A stretch of 51,261 nucleotides of DNA from Lachnospiraceae bacterium (GCA_023664705.1 JAMPFE010000015.1:1-51261); one strand, 5' to 3'; positions 42,025 to 50,391 are shown, counted from the stretch's first letter. Notes: generated by a model from the letters alone, not told the origin. Translations and numbers: made by a program.

Positions 42025-42215
42025 TGAAAGTTACGGTAACACACTCAAAACTAACGGACAAGGCAAAGGAAAGGTTTGTGAACGACGTGACAAGGAGAAT
42101 GCTGGAGATAATGGAAAATAAAGGGAAACAAGAAAATTCCAAGCCGAAAGGTCTTGACAAGAACGGGAAAAAGCGGTATAATCCCGTTCAAGGTTTAGGA
42201 AAGGGGGAAAATTAA
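42024..42215 (+). CDS. Small basic protein upstream of the recombinase
   Basis: A 63-residue protein, mostly helical and rich in Lys (MKVTVTHSKLTDKAKERF..., then a low-complexity Lys/Asn/Gly tail). AAAGGAG lies 8 nt before the ATG, and its stop is one base before the recombinase start, so both are translated together. A basic partner of the recombinase, for example a directionality factor, is possible but not shown. Confidence 0.7.
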   Translation: MKVTVTHSKLTDKAKERFVNDVTRRMLEIMENKGKQENSKPKGLDKNGKKRYNPVQGLGKGEN

Positions 42216-42216
42216 G

Positions 42217-43725
42217 ATGATAGCGATTTATTGCCGAAAATCGGTTGACAAGGTAGACAGCACGAGCATTGAAACCCAGATTGACTTTTGCAAAAGGCTG
42301 ATAACGCCCGATGAGGGCTTTGAGGTTTACTCCGACAGAGGTTACAGCGGCAGTAACACAAACCGCCCCAACTTCCAAAGGCTTATGTCGGATGTGGAAC
42401 GAGGCGCGGTATCAAAGGTCATCGTTTACCGTCTTGACAGAATAAGCCGTTCCGTTATCGACTTTGCGAATATTTACGGAAAATTGGAAGAAAACAATGT
42501 CGGGTTTTATTCGGCAACGGAGCAATTCGACACGTCAACGCCGATGGGAAAGGCAATGCTGCAAATCATAATGGTCTTTGCGGAGCTTGAACGCAAGACA
42601 ATACAGCTAAGAATAAAGGATAATTTCTATGAACGAGCCAAAAAAGGCTTGTTCCTTGCGGGCAAAGCTCCGATAGGCTACAAGAAGATACCGTTTACGA
42701 TAGGGGGCGTGAAAACGCACATACTTGAAGAGGATATTGAAACAAGCGGCATTGTGAGGTTTATCTACAAGAAATATTTGGAGGACGGCTCGTCAATGGG
42801 TCAAATCGTTAAGTACCTCAATTCTCCCGATTGTGAATTTACATACCCCAAAAAATTCACAAACACCTCGATAATGAGAATACTTTCCAATCCCGTTTAT
42901 GTCCGTGCCGATGCCGATGTTTACGGGTATCTCAAATCAAAGGGCGCAATTTTGTATGACAAAATCGAGCAATTTGACGGTGTTCACGGCTGTACGATCT
43001 ACGGTCGCCGCAAGGAGAAAACGCAAAGCAAGTTCAAAGACCTTAAGGGCGAGAATATTCAGCTTAATCTGCACGAGGGGCTTATTTCCTCCGAAGATTG
43101 GCTGCGCGTTCAGAAAAAAATGGAGAGCAACAAATCAATAAAAAACAGCGGTCGCGGAAAAAACAGTTGGCTGTCGGGGCTTATCAAGTGCGGTTACTGC
43201 GGCTTGGCTGTCACCGTGGTGAACGGACAGCGCAACGGAAAACGCTATGTTTACTGTAACGGCAGAAAAAACAAGACTTGCTACGAGAGAAAATCTCACG
43301 CTACCTTTGACGAGCTTGAACAAGCCGTTGAAAGCGTTCTCCTACCGCATATTGGGGATTTCCGATACGCGTTGACGGAAAGGACAGGCGAGAACAACGC
43401 AAGGCTCAACGAACTGAAAATTCAGCAAACGAAAATAGATGAAGAAATAAATTCAATCGTTGAGAAATTTGTGAAAGCAAACGATACTATGCTGGAATAC
43501 CTTAACGGCAAGGTGAACGAGCTTGAAAAGCGCAAGGGTGAGATAGTCGATGAGATACTCGACCTCACCGCGCAAAAGCCGTTAGAAATCAACTTCAAGC
43601 AAATAAAGGAGTTTACTGACAATTGGGATGACCTGGACTTGGAGACCAAAAAGCAGATAGCAAGGCAGTTTATAAAGCAAATTACATATAAGGACGAGGA
43701 ACTGAACGTTGAGTTTTTCATTTAA
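42217..43725 (+). CDS. Large serine recombinase (integrase)
   Basis: A 502-residue integrase. Catalytic domain (1-145) with nucleophile Ser9 in IYCRKSVD, YSGSNTNRPNFQRLM, VYRLDRISRS and the E helix; recombinase domain (about 155-280; PIGYKK, HILEEDIETSGIVRFIYKKYLEDG); zinc ribbon (about 325-352; CGYCG ... YCNGRKNKTC); and a coiled coil (about 395-460) that controls synapsis. It ends 14 bp from the right attachment repeat and is the enzyme expected to insert and, with a partner, excise the 13.4-kb element from asnB. Confidence 0.96.
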   Translation: MIAIYCRKSVDKVDSTSIETQIDFCKRLITPDEGFEVYSDRGYSGSNTNRPNFQRLMSDVERGAVSKVIVYRLDRISRSVIDFANIYGKLEENNVGFYSATEQFDTSTPMGKAMLQIIMVFAELERKTIQLRIKDNFYERAKKGLFLAGKAPIGYKKIPFTIGGVKTHILEEDIETSGIVRFIYKKYLEDGSSMGQIVKYLNSPDCEFTYPKKFTNTSIMRILSNPVYVRADADVYGYLKSKGAILYDKIEQFDGVHGCTIYGRRKEKTQSKFKDLKGENIQLNLHEGLISSEDWLRVQKKMESNKSIKNSGRGKNSWLSGLIKCGYCGLAVTVVNGQRNGKRYVYCNGRKNKTCYERKSHATFDELEQAVESVLLPHIGDFRYALTERTGENNARLNELKIQQTKIDEEINSIVEKFVKANDTMLEYLNGKVNELEKRKGEIVDEILDLTAQKPLEINFKQIKEFTDNWDDLDLETKKQIARQFIKQITYKDEELNVEFFI

Positions 43726-43738
43726 TTTCCGTTTGTAT

Positions 43739-43748
43739 CGCTGCTTGA
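43739..43748. repeat. Right attachment-site repeat (attR core)
   Basis: CGCTGCTTGA, identical to 30372-30381, immediately followed by the continuing asnB frame GAC CGC AAG GAC. Confidence 0.85.
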
Positions 43749-44184
43749 CCGCAAGGACAGAATGTCGATGGCGCACGGGCTGGAGGTGCGCGTGCCGTTC
43801 TGCGACTATCGGCTGGTGGAGTACGCGTACAATATTCCCGCGGCGTTCAAGAACTACCGCGGGCGCGAAAAGGGCTTGGTGCGGCACGCTATGGAGGGAG
43901 TGCTCCCCGAGGACGTGCTCTGGCGCAAGAAGAGTCCCTACCCCAAGACGCACAATCCCGATTATATGGCTCTGTTGAGCGGGAAACTGAGCGCGCTCCT
44001 CGACAGCGGGGACTGCCGTATCACGGAGATAGTTAGCGCCGACAAACTGCGGCAAATGCTTTCTACAAGCGGCGCGAGCTTTACAAAGAACTGGTACGGG
44101 CAGCTTATGACCGTGCCGCAGATATACGCGTATTTTTTGCAGATCGAGGCTTGGATGCGCAGATACGACGTTATCGTGAAATAG
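43747..44184 (+). pseudogene. asnB: Asparagine synthetase B, 3' part
   Basis: This 145-residue stretch is the C-terminal end of the synthetase: DRKDRMSMAHGLEVRVPFCDYRLVEYAYNIP, the helix and strand that close the ATP/aspartate site, then LPEDVLWRKKSPYPKTHNP and a helical end (MTVPQIYAYFLQIEAWMRRYDVIVK). In frame with the 5' part once the element is removed. An internal ATG at 43762 exists but has no ribosome binding site, so the piece is probably not translated alone. Confidence 0.92.
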
Positions 44185-44533
44185 CGCATAACAGCGCCGT
44201 TTGCGGGTGGTGTCCGCTGACGTGGCGGAAGCTGTCCGAAAGCGGCGCGGGCCTTGCCCGAAAAGCGCATAACAGCGCCGTTTGCGGGGGTGTCCGCTGT
44301 CGTGCCGCCGAGGGAGTTAGCGCTGACAAACCGTGGCGGAAGCTGTCCGAAAGCGGCGCGGTTTTTGCCCGAAAAGCGCATAACAGTGCCGTTTGCGAGG
44401 GTGTCCGCTGACGTGCCGGACGCTGTCCGAAAGCGGCGCGGGTTTTGCCGAAAAGCGCATAACAGCGCCGTTTGCGAGGGGTGTCCGCGGGCTTTGCCGA
44501 ATGCTGCCCGTGGGCGGAGGCGCTTTATTTCGC
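44183..44533 (+). repeat. Tandem repeat of about 80 bp, four copies
   Basis: Units begin AGCGCATAACAG at 44183, 44264, 44375 and 44454 (lengths 81, 111, 79 and a partial). Copy 2 has an extra segment of about 30 bp that reads GTTAGCGCTGACAAACCGTGG and continues to AAGCGGCGCG, closely matching asnB at about 44032-44085. The repeat therefore appears to derive from the asnB 3' end. It starts inside the asnB stop codon. Confidence 0.85.
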
Positions 44534-44579
44534 TGAAGAAAATGAATTTTTTTGGCTGGAAACTTGCAAAATTTTTTTG

Positions 44580-44613
44580 AAAAGGGACAAATCGGGGTGG
44601 ATTTGTCCCTTTT
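44580..44613 (+). terminator. Terminator downstream of asnB
   Basis: AAAAGGGACAAAT (44580-44592) and ATTTGTCCCTTTT (44601-44613) form a 13-bp stem; T- and A-runs flank it on both strands. Confidence 0.85.
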
Positions 44614-44776
44614 CTTGCAGTGTTTTGCAGCTCGCGTGCAGTCTTTTGCAGCCGATTTGCAGTTATTTGCATAAAAATGCAGTTTTGCGATGTAAATATT
44701 TGGAAATGCTGTAATTTTATGTTAAAATTTGGAAATTTTCTTGGCGGGGGAAAAGTTTGCAGTGAATTGCAGTTTT
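44611..44776 (+). repeat. Dispersed phased-TTTTGCAG element, copy 2
   Basis: TGCAG-type boxes start at 44616, 44626, 44637, 44647, 44658, 44668 (TGCAT) and 44678, spaced 10-11 bp; then the AT-rich core TGTAAATATTTGGAAAT with TGTAATTTTATGT and TTGGAAATTTTC; then two boxes at 44758 and 44768. Same order as copy 1 read on its minus strand. Confidence 0.85.
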
Positions 44777-44848
44777 GGGTGTGGTATGCTGATTTTTTGT
44801 CGGATTACGTTGTGCTTCCCGAAGCGCAGACCTCGGTGCAAGAGGACA

Positions 44849-44928
44849 CCCTTCGGGGAAGGGGGAGGAGGTCAGGCGGCTCTTCTTCGTCATTCTCGCG
44901 CTTAAATCCTCCCCCTTCCCCTACGGGT
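44849..44928. other. Long imperfect inverted repeat, purine/pyrimidine arms
   Basis: CCCTTCGGGGAAGGGGGAGG (44849-44868) is mirrored by CCTCCCCCTTCCCCTACGGG (44909-44928), a stem of about 20 bp with a 40-nt loop. Pyrimidine-rich sequence follows to about 44975. No gene is evident from 44777 to 45195 apart from the promoter at 45132. Confidence 0.6.
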
Positions 44929-45131
44929 TTCCTCTTCCGATCTTCTTCCCCTCTCCCTTTCCTCCTCCTTCGCAGGTTTGCGCGCGTGGAGTCGCTGTTT
45001 ATCGCGTCAATCCTCTTGCGCTTCAACCGTATGTTATCGTCGGTGGTCTCACTGTATAGGAACCCTTTTTCGAGGGGTACACAAGGGCGGTGTTAAATGC
45101 GAACGGTTTTTTATTGCTTTTTCTCAATCCC

Positions 45132-45160
45132 TTGACTTTTTGATGAAAATGTGGTATAAT
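45132..45160 (+). promoter_or_regulatory. Promoter of the diguanylate cyclase
   Basis: TTGACT (45132-45137), 17 bp, TATAAT (45155-45160). AAGGA lies before the ATG at 45196. Confidence 0.85.
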
Positions 45161-45195
45161 GACATAAATATATTATTAAAAAGGATTTTCGTAAT

Positions 45196-48100
45196 ATGAA
45201 AAATGATTACTCAATGATATCCAAGCTGGCGGACGAGGCGTTCGACGGATACGGTATATACAGGCTTGCCGACGGCAGGCTCGAGGTGCTGCGCGTCAAC
45301 GAGGGCTATGTGCGCGTTCTCGGGTATTCGCCCGAGGAGAATACGGACGTTTGGAAAAGCCTGCACCCCGAGGACGCGCCCGTTTCGGCAAGGGCGTGCG
45401 CCGAAGCTGCCGAAAGCGGCAAAGCCGTCCGCGCGACCGTCCGCAGATACGATAAAAACGGCGAGCCGCTCTATCTCGAGGGCACGCATATCTCCCTCGG
45501 AAATTCCGAGTTCCTTATCGCGTTTAACGACGTTTCGCAGCACTACGCCAACAAGGCGAAGCTCGAGGCTATCGTTCATAATTTCGACAGCGGCATTGCG
45601 CTGGTAAAATACGGGAGCGCTCCCGAGATTGCCTACGCGAACGATAAATTTTACTCCGTGCTGAACATTCCAAAGGGCAGCAGGCGGCTTGTTTCGCTGG
45701 TGAGAGCCGTTGTGGAGGGCAACGAGAGAAAACGCGACCTGCGCATAAAATTCGCGGACGGGAGCCGCAGAGTGGTGCGCGTGCAGCTTATCCGGACGGA
45801 TATCGAGGGGCGGTATATCATCGTTGTTATTGACGTTACGGGGCGGCGCGCGCTCGCGAAAAACCGCATTGCCGAGCGCACGGCGAACGCCTCCGCGGGG
45901 CTTTACGACGAGGTTTTCGAGCTCGATTACAAAAATATGACGACGAAGCTCGTTTCGAGCAGAAGATTTCCCGAAAGAGCCGAAAACGCGAAGCCGCTGC
46001 CGCTGGATTATCTGATAAACGATTGGGCGGAGAAATACGCTCACCCGGACGATAGAGAGACGCTGCGCGAGCTTTACGCCGCGCCCGTTTCCAACCCCGA
46101 TTTTACGGACCATTATGCCGAAATACGCGTGCTGGACGCCTTCGGGGACGGCGAATATCACACGTTCGGAATGGTGCTGGTGCGTTCGGGAGCCGCGGGC
46201 TGTATGATGTTCAGCCGCGACAAGGCGCGCTTTGACGACTCCGTGACCTCGGCGCAGGTCGAGGAGACCAGCCGCCTGTACAAGCTCGTTGCGGAGCAGA
46301 CGAACACTACCGTTATCGAGTCCGACCACGTCGCGGGGCGCACGTTCTGCTCGCCGTCCATAAAGGAGTACTGGGCTTCGGGGCTCGACAAGAATATTTT
46401 TACGGACGCGCACGAGTTCCGCAAGGCGCCCATAGTTCACCCGGACGACAGGGGGCAGTTTTCCGAGTTCCTTGAAAGGCTGTACAAGTCGGACGGCTCG
46501 GAGTCGGTGATACTGCGCCTGAAAATGTCCGACGGCAGCTTTAAGTGGTGCAGACTGACGATAACGCTGACGCGCGCGAAAAACGGGAACGTTACAAAAT
46601 CGCTCTGCACGATAAACAACGTGCACGACGAGGTGGTCGCGCGGATGAAGGCGGAAAAGACCGACGAGCTGCTGCAGAGGACGGTGCGGCATATACCGCT
46701 GGGCGTGGGCGTTTTCCGCTTCGAGGACGGCCGACCCGTGCCCGTGTATATGAGCGACAATATTTTCGCGATGTTCAGGATAAAGGACGGCACCTTCGAG
46801 CAGGCGGAGTACTCGCTGGAGGAATTTATCGGCAATAACGACCTCTCCGTCGGCGCGGAGGGCGAATACACGTTTAACAGCATACGCGCGGACGGAACGC
46901 GCTTCTGGCTGCATACGAGCTACCGCGTTATCGAGGAGGACGGCGAAACGCTGATGTACGCCGCCGTTTCCGACGTGACCGAGCGCGTTGAGAGCCGCCG
47001 CCGCGCAAAGGTGCAGGAGCAGATGTATCAGGTGCTGCTCGAGGAGACGGGCACGATAGTTTTCAACTACGACCCCGAAAAGGACGCGCTTTCCTATATG
47101 CGGCACAGCTACGACAGCGGAAACGAGTTCGTTACGGTAGAGAACGTCGGGGAAAATCCCGACGGCTTTGAGCTCGTTTGTCCCGAGTTCCGCCCGGGGT
47201 TCGTTTCGCTGCTGAAGACGCTCAGCAAAAAGGCGGGCTCGCAGGAGATACCCGTGAAGATAAACGTGGACGGCTATCCGCGGCACTACAAGGCGTTTTT
47301 CAAGAGCGTCTGCGATACCGACGGGAACGTTTTTGAGATAATCGGCAAGCTGGAGGATTTCGACGATGAAATGACGAGGCTTGAGAATATACAAGCCAAG
47401 GCGATGTACGACTCGCTGTGCATAGACATCTACAACAAGGCGACCACCGAGGAGCTCATAAAAACGGAGCTCGAGCACAGCGCGGGCGGCGCTCTGCTGA
47501 TGATTGACATAGACGACTTCAAGAGCATAAACGACAGCTTCGGGCATATGTTCGGGGACGAGTTTCTGAAAAAGTTCGCCTCGACGGTCAAGGGGACGTT
47601 CCGCGATACGGATATTGTCGGGCGCTACGGCGGCGACGAGTTCTTCGTGTTTATGCCGCACGCGACCGCCGCGCTTGCCGAAAAGAGGGGCGAGGAGATA
47701 CTGCGCAGGGTCGTGGATATTGACGTTCCCATGGAGGGCGGCGTAAAGAGCAGCGTGGGCGTCGCGGCGGTAAATCCCGACAACCGCGGCTATCGGCAGC
47801 TTTTAAAGCAGGCAGACAGCGCGCTCTACCGCGCGAAAAACAACGGCAAGAACTGCGTGGTGCTGTTTGACAGGGCGACCATGGAGGAGGGGGCTTACCG
47901 AACGGAGGAGGCTGTAAAGAAGGGCAGGACGAACGTCGTGCTGAGCAGCAATCCCGAGGGGGCGGCTTCGATAATGATGCGCGTTTTCAGCGCGCTGTAT
48001 TCGAGCGCCGACATCAGCGAGGGCATAAACCGCGTGCTCGCGCTCGTCGGAAAGACCTTTGAGGTGAGCCGTATGTACATCTTCGAGGACACGGACGACG

Positions 48101-48786
48101 GCTTGTATACACGAAACACATTCGAGTGGTGCAACGAGGGAGTTTCACCCGAGATCGACAATCTGAAAATGGTCTCCTACGAGGAGGACCTCGGCGGGGA
48201 TTACCTTGACAATATGAACGACGACGGCATTTTCTACTGCCACGACATAAACGAGCTGCCCGTGCTTCAGCGGGATATTCTCGCGCGGCAGGGCGTTAAA
48301 TCGCTTTTGCAGTGCTCGATAGTTGAAAACGGCGTTTTCAAGGGCTTTGTCGGCTTTGACGAGTGCAGGAGCAACCGCTTCTGGACGCAGGAGCAGATAG
48401 ACTCGCTGGTGTTCCTGTCGAAAGTGCTTTCGGTATTCCTGCTGAAGGCGCGCGCGGACAACTACGCGAGCTCGCTGAAATCCATTCTCGACAACCACCA
48501 GCACGCGCTGTATATCGTCGACGCGGAAACGCGCAAGCTGCTTTACCTCAACAAGCTCATAGAGGACGTTATCGGCAAGGGAAAGCTCGGGACGGACTGC
48601 TGCCAAGCCATTTGCGGCGGGGTTTTCGGCAGCTGCCCGATAAGCGCCCTGCGGGAGACGGGGAGCAGCCGCGAGCTGGAGTCGTTCAGCCCCGTGTTTA
48701 ACAAGCACGTCCGCGCACGCGCCTCCGAGGTCGTTTGGGAGGGCAGACCCGCGTATCTCGTGAACTGCACGATACTTGACGACTGA
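45196..48786 (+). CDS. Multi-PAS diguanylate cyclase with GAF and C-terminal PAS domains
   Basis: A 1196-residue cytoplasmic signalling protein with no membrane helix. PAS-like sensor domains fill about 1-730 (e.g. LEVLRVNEGYVRVLGYSPEE, FKWCRLTITLTRAKNG). The GGDEF domain (about 745-895) has LMIDIDDFKSINDSFGH and an intact GGDEF at 812-816; RDTD five residues upstream is a canonical inhibitory I-site, so it should make c-di-GMP under product inhibition. A GAF domain (about 905-1090) and a last PAS-like domain with four cysteines (CCQAICGGVFGSC) follow, an unusual placement after the catalytic part. Its own promoter and terminator suggest a single-gene unit. Confidence 0.92.
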   Translation: MKNDYSMISKLADEAFDGYGIYRLADGRLEVLRVNEGYVRVLGYSPEENTDVWKSLHPEDAPVSARACAEAAESGKAVRATVRRYDKNGEPLYLEGTHISLGNSEFLIAFNDVSQHYANKAKLEAIVHNFDSGIALVKYGSAPEIAYANDKFYSVLNIPKGSRRLVSLVRAVVEGNERKRDLRIKFADGSRRVVRVQLIRTDIEGRYIIVVIDVTGRRALAKNRIAERTANASAGLYDEVFELDYKNMTTKLVSSRRFPERAENAKPLPLDYLINDWAEKYAHPDDRETLRELYAAPVSNPDFTDHYAEIRVLDAFGDGEYHTFGMVLVRSGAAGCMMFSRDKARFDDSVTSAQVEETSRLYKLVAEQTNTTVIESDHVAGRTFCSPSIKEYWASGLDKNIFTDAHEFRKAPIVHPDDRGQFSEFLERLYKSDGSESVILRLKMSDGSFKWCRLTITLTRAKNGNVTKSLCTINNVHDEVVARMKAEKTDELLQRTVRHIPLGVGVFRFEDGRPVPVYMSDNIFAMFRIKDGTFEQAEYSLEEFIGNNDLSVGAEGEYTFNSIRADGTRFWLHTSYRVIEEDGETLMYAAVSDVTERVESRRRAKVQEQMYQVLLEETGTIVFNYDPEKDALSYMRHSYDSGNEFVTVENVGENPDGFELVCPEFRPGFVSLLKTLSKKAGSQEIPVKINVDGYPRHYKAFFKSVCDTDGNVFEIIGKLEDFDDEMTRLENIQAKAMYDSLCIDIYNKATTEELIKTELEHSAGGALLMIDIDDFKSINDSFGHMFGDEFLKKFASTVKGTFRDTDIVGRYGGDEFFVFMPHATAALAEKRGEEILRRVVDIDVPMEGGVKSSVGVAAVNPDNRGYRQLLKQADSALYRAKNNGKNCVVLFDRATMEEGAYRTEEAVKKGRTNVVLSSNPEGAASIMMRVFSALYSSADISEGINRVLALVGKTFEVSRMYIFEDTDDGLYTRNTFEWCNEGVSPEIDNLKMVSYEEDLGGDYLDNMNDDGIFYCHDINELPVLQRDILARQGVKSLLQCSIVENGVFKGFVGFDECRSNRFWTQEQIDSLVFLSKVLSVFLLKARADNYASSLKSILDNHQHALYIVDAETRKLLYLNKLIEDVIGKGKLGTDCCQAICGGVFGSCPISALRETGSSRELESFSPVFNKHVRARASEVVWEGRPAYLVNCTILDD

Positions 48787-48804
48787 ATTGCGGAAAATTG
48801 CGGT

Positions 48805-48837
48805 AAAAATCCCCCGTAAATGCATACGGGGGATTTT
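48805..48837. terminator. Convergent terminator, cyclase and ferredoxin
   Basis: AAAAATCCCCCGTA and TACGGGGGATTTTT form a perfect stem around AATGCA, with A- and T-runs on both sides, between two converging genes. Confidence 0.9.
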
Positions 48838-49020
48838 TCAGTCGACGTGAATTACTTCGACGGGGCAGGACTTCGCCGCCTCGCGGACAGCGTCCTCGAA
48901 GCCGTCGGGCTTTGCGATAAGCTCCGACAAGCCGTCGTCAGCCATATGAAACACGTCGGGACAGATCTCCGCGCACAAGCCGCAGCCTATGCAGCCGCCG
49001 CGGTCGATATTGACATTCAT
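48838..49020 (-). CDS. 4Fe-4S ferredoxin
   Basis: A 60-residue electron carrier. CIGCGLCAEICP supplies three cluster cysteines and one more, and SCPVEVI near the C-terminus supplies the distant Cys-Pro. This matches single [4Fe-4S] ferredoxins of the Clostridia/Thermotoga type with the second cluster site lost. AAAGGAGG lies 7 nt before the ATG. It follows the flavodoxin-like gene by 59 bp on the same strand, so the two may share a redox pathway. Confidence 0.93.
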   Translation of the reverse strand: MNVNIDRGGCIGCGLCAEICPDVFHMADDGLSELIAKPDGFEDAVREAAKSCPVEVIHVD

Positions 49021-49079
49021 AGCGTATCCTCCTTTTTATGGGTAATCGTATTATACCCGAAAGAGGGGGATATTATTTA

Positions 49080-49700
49080 TCATCGGATGAAATTAGTGCG
49101 TATCGGCGCTTCGGGCGCGGGGAACTCTATGCCCGCAGCCTTGCCGGCGGCGATGCATTTGAGAAGCCAAGCCATATTATTGCCGAGGGTGCGCATGGTC
49201 TGCAAGCCCTCCTCGTCTTGCAGGACCTGCTCGGGGGCGTTTCCGTGCACTTGGTTCCAGTACTGCGAGGAGACTATCGGCATATTGCTTATCGTGAAAT
49301 ATTTGTTGAGCTGGTCGAATGCCGCCGACGCGCCGCCCCTGCGGCAGCTGACGATATTCGCGGCGGGCTTGCCTTGAAGATGTTTTTTGCCCGAATAGAA
49401 CGCCCTGTCCATGAACGAGGTGATGGAGCCGCTTGCCGCCGCGTAATGCACGGGCGAGCCGAAGACAAAGCCGTCCGCGGACCTTGCCTTTTCGACGAAC
49501 TCGTTTACGGGGTCGTCGACGAAGCACTTTCCGAGCTTGCTGCATGCGCCGCAGCCGATGCAGCCCGCTATGGGCTTATTGCCGACTTGGAATATCTCGG
49601 TATCAATGCCGTTTGCATTCAGCGCCTTTTCGACCTCAAGGAGCGCGGTGTAGGTACAGCCCTTTTCGTGGGGCGAGCCGTTTACAAGGATCACTTTCAT
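49080..49700 (-). CDS. Flavodoxin-fold NAD(P)H oxidoreductase
   Basis: A 206-residue protein of the NADPH-dependent FMN reductase/flavodoxin family. The N-terminal VILVNGSPHEKGCTYTAL binds the FMN phosphate; CIGCGACSKLGKC is a Cys-rich insertion seen in iron-sulfur flavoproteins and may hold a cluster; FGSPVHYAAASGSITSFMDR lines the flavin site. GGGAGG precedes the ATG. The neighbouring ferredoxin is a likely electron partner. Its substrate is unknown. Confidence 0.9.
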   Translation of the reverse strand: MKVILVNGSPHEKGCTYTALLEVEKALNANGIDTEIFQVGNKPIAGCIGCGACSKLGKCFVDDPVNEFVEKARSADGFVFGSPVHYAAASGSITSFMDRAFYSGKKHLQGKPAANIVSCRRGGASAAFDQLNKYFTISNMPIVSSQYWNQVHGNAPEQVLQDEEGLQTMRTLGNNMAWLLKCIAAGKAAGIEFPAPEAPIRTNFIR

Positions 49701-49720
49701 AAAATACCTCCCGGTTTCGG

Positions 49721-49830
49721 TTTTTGCGGCGGCTTGCAGCTTTTTGCAGCCGCCGTAATATTATTATATTATAAATGTTGGAAATTTTCAAGGGTTTTTC
49801 GGTTTTTGCAGTTTTTTGCAGTTATTTATG
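49721..49830 (+). repeat. Dispersed phased-TTTTGCAG element, copy 3 (short form)
   Basis: TGCRG boxes at 49725, 49735 and 49745, then an AT-rich stretch with TTGGAAATTTTC, then boxes at 49807 and 49817. The distance from TTGGAAATTTTC to the final boxes equals that in copy 2. About half of the core seen in copies 1 and 2 is absent. Confidence 0.7.
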
Positions 49831-49935
49831 TTTTATGATTTAAATGCGGGGTGGTTGTTCAATAAAATGTCGGCGATGAAATTTAGGCAATTTTCACAAA
49901 AATGTTCATTGTGAATGAAATTCGCGAAAAACCTA

Positions 49936-49964
49936 TTGACACTACAAGTTTCTTGTGGTATAAT
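49936..49964 (+). promoter_or_regulatory. Promoter with operator in the spacer, phage-like cassette
   Basis: TTGACA (49936-49941), 17 bp, TATAAT (49959-49964). The spacer holds the dyad ACAAG-TTT-CTTGT (49944-49956), an ideal place for a repressor such as the XRE protein encoded at 50407. Confidence 0.75.
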
Positions 49965-50004
49965 CGTTCATAGGTAAGAGAAAATTATGAAAGGAAGTGG
50001 CGGA

Positions 50005-50391
50005 ATGGACGACTGTTTGAAAATTCTGAAGGCGGCACGGGAGGCGGAGCTGGAGATACAAGCCGAAACGGAGCATATCGAGCGGCTGCACAGGATACTG
50101 CGGCTGCCGCACAGGACGAAGGAATACGCGGCGAGGATGACGGAGAAGCTGGCGGCGCTGGAGACCGAGCTGAACGCAAGCATCGACCGCGCCTGCGACA
50201 GAAAGCGGGAGGCGCTTGAGTGTCTGAACGCGCTTTCGGGCAACGAGCGCACGGTGCTGTACCGGTATTACATACTCGGAGAGGACTGGCTGAGAATATC
50301 CGACGCGATGTATATCAGCGAGCGCAACGTATTCAATATCAGGAAAAAGGCAATGGACAAGCTGAGGTACCCCACGGGGTTCAGCGCGTAA
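50005..50391 (+). CDS. ArpU/sigma-70-region-4-like phage regulator
   Basis: A 128-residue protein. The N-terminal half is a helical, charged segment (AREAELEIQAETEHIERLHRIL); the C-terminal half resembles sigma region 4 (LSGNERTVLYRYYILGEDWLRISDAMYISERNVFNIRKKAMDKL), as in phage late-transcription activators and DUF1492 proteins. The ATG at 50005 has AAAGGAAG 7 nt upstream; an in-frame ATG at 49987 would place that site within the gene. First gene of a phage-like cassette. Confidence 0.8.
   Translation: MDDCLKILKAAREAELEIQAETEHIERLHRILRLPHRTKEYAARMTEKLAALETELNASIDRACDRKREALECLNALSGNERTVLYRYYILGEDWLRISDAMYISERNVFNIRKKAMDKLRYPTGFSA

Larger units (their letters stand above)
30372..43748. mobile_element. 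13.4-kb integrative element in asnB (large serine recombinase type)
   Basis: The block is bounded by the direct repeat CGCTGCTTGA (30372-30381 and 43739-43748), interrupts asnB after codon 462 and is clearly AT-richer than its surroundings. A large serine recombinase gene ends 14 bp from the right end, the usual position for this class. Removing 13,367 bp recreates codons for ATLLDRKDRM across the junction. Cargo includes regulators, surface proteins, an orphan DNA methyltransferase and two uncharacterised genes. No relaxase, coupling protein or conjugation gene is visible, so it is not self-transmissible on this evidence. Confidence 0.93.

Noticed and set aside
30372..43748. Self-transmissible conjugative element
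   Set aside because: No relaxase, coupling protein, VirB4-type ATPase or other transfer gene is visible, so only an integrative element is claimed.
44183..44533. CRISPR array
   Set aside because: The units of about 80 bp are contiguous without spacers and no cas gene is present.
43962..44672. Minus-strand ORF across the asnB 3' end and tandem repeat
   Set aside because: It only reads the repeat units on the opposite strand; no ribosome binding site and composition follows the repeat.
45211..47661. 816-codon ORF antisense to the diguanylate cyclase
   Set aside because: Shadow of the PAS-GGDEF gene; no start signal and no recognisable motif.
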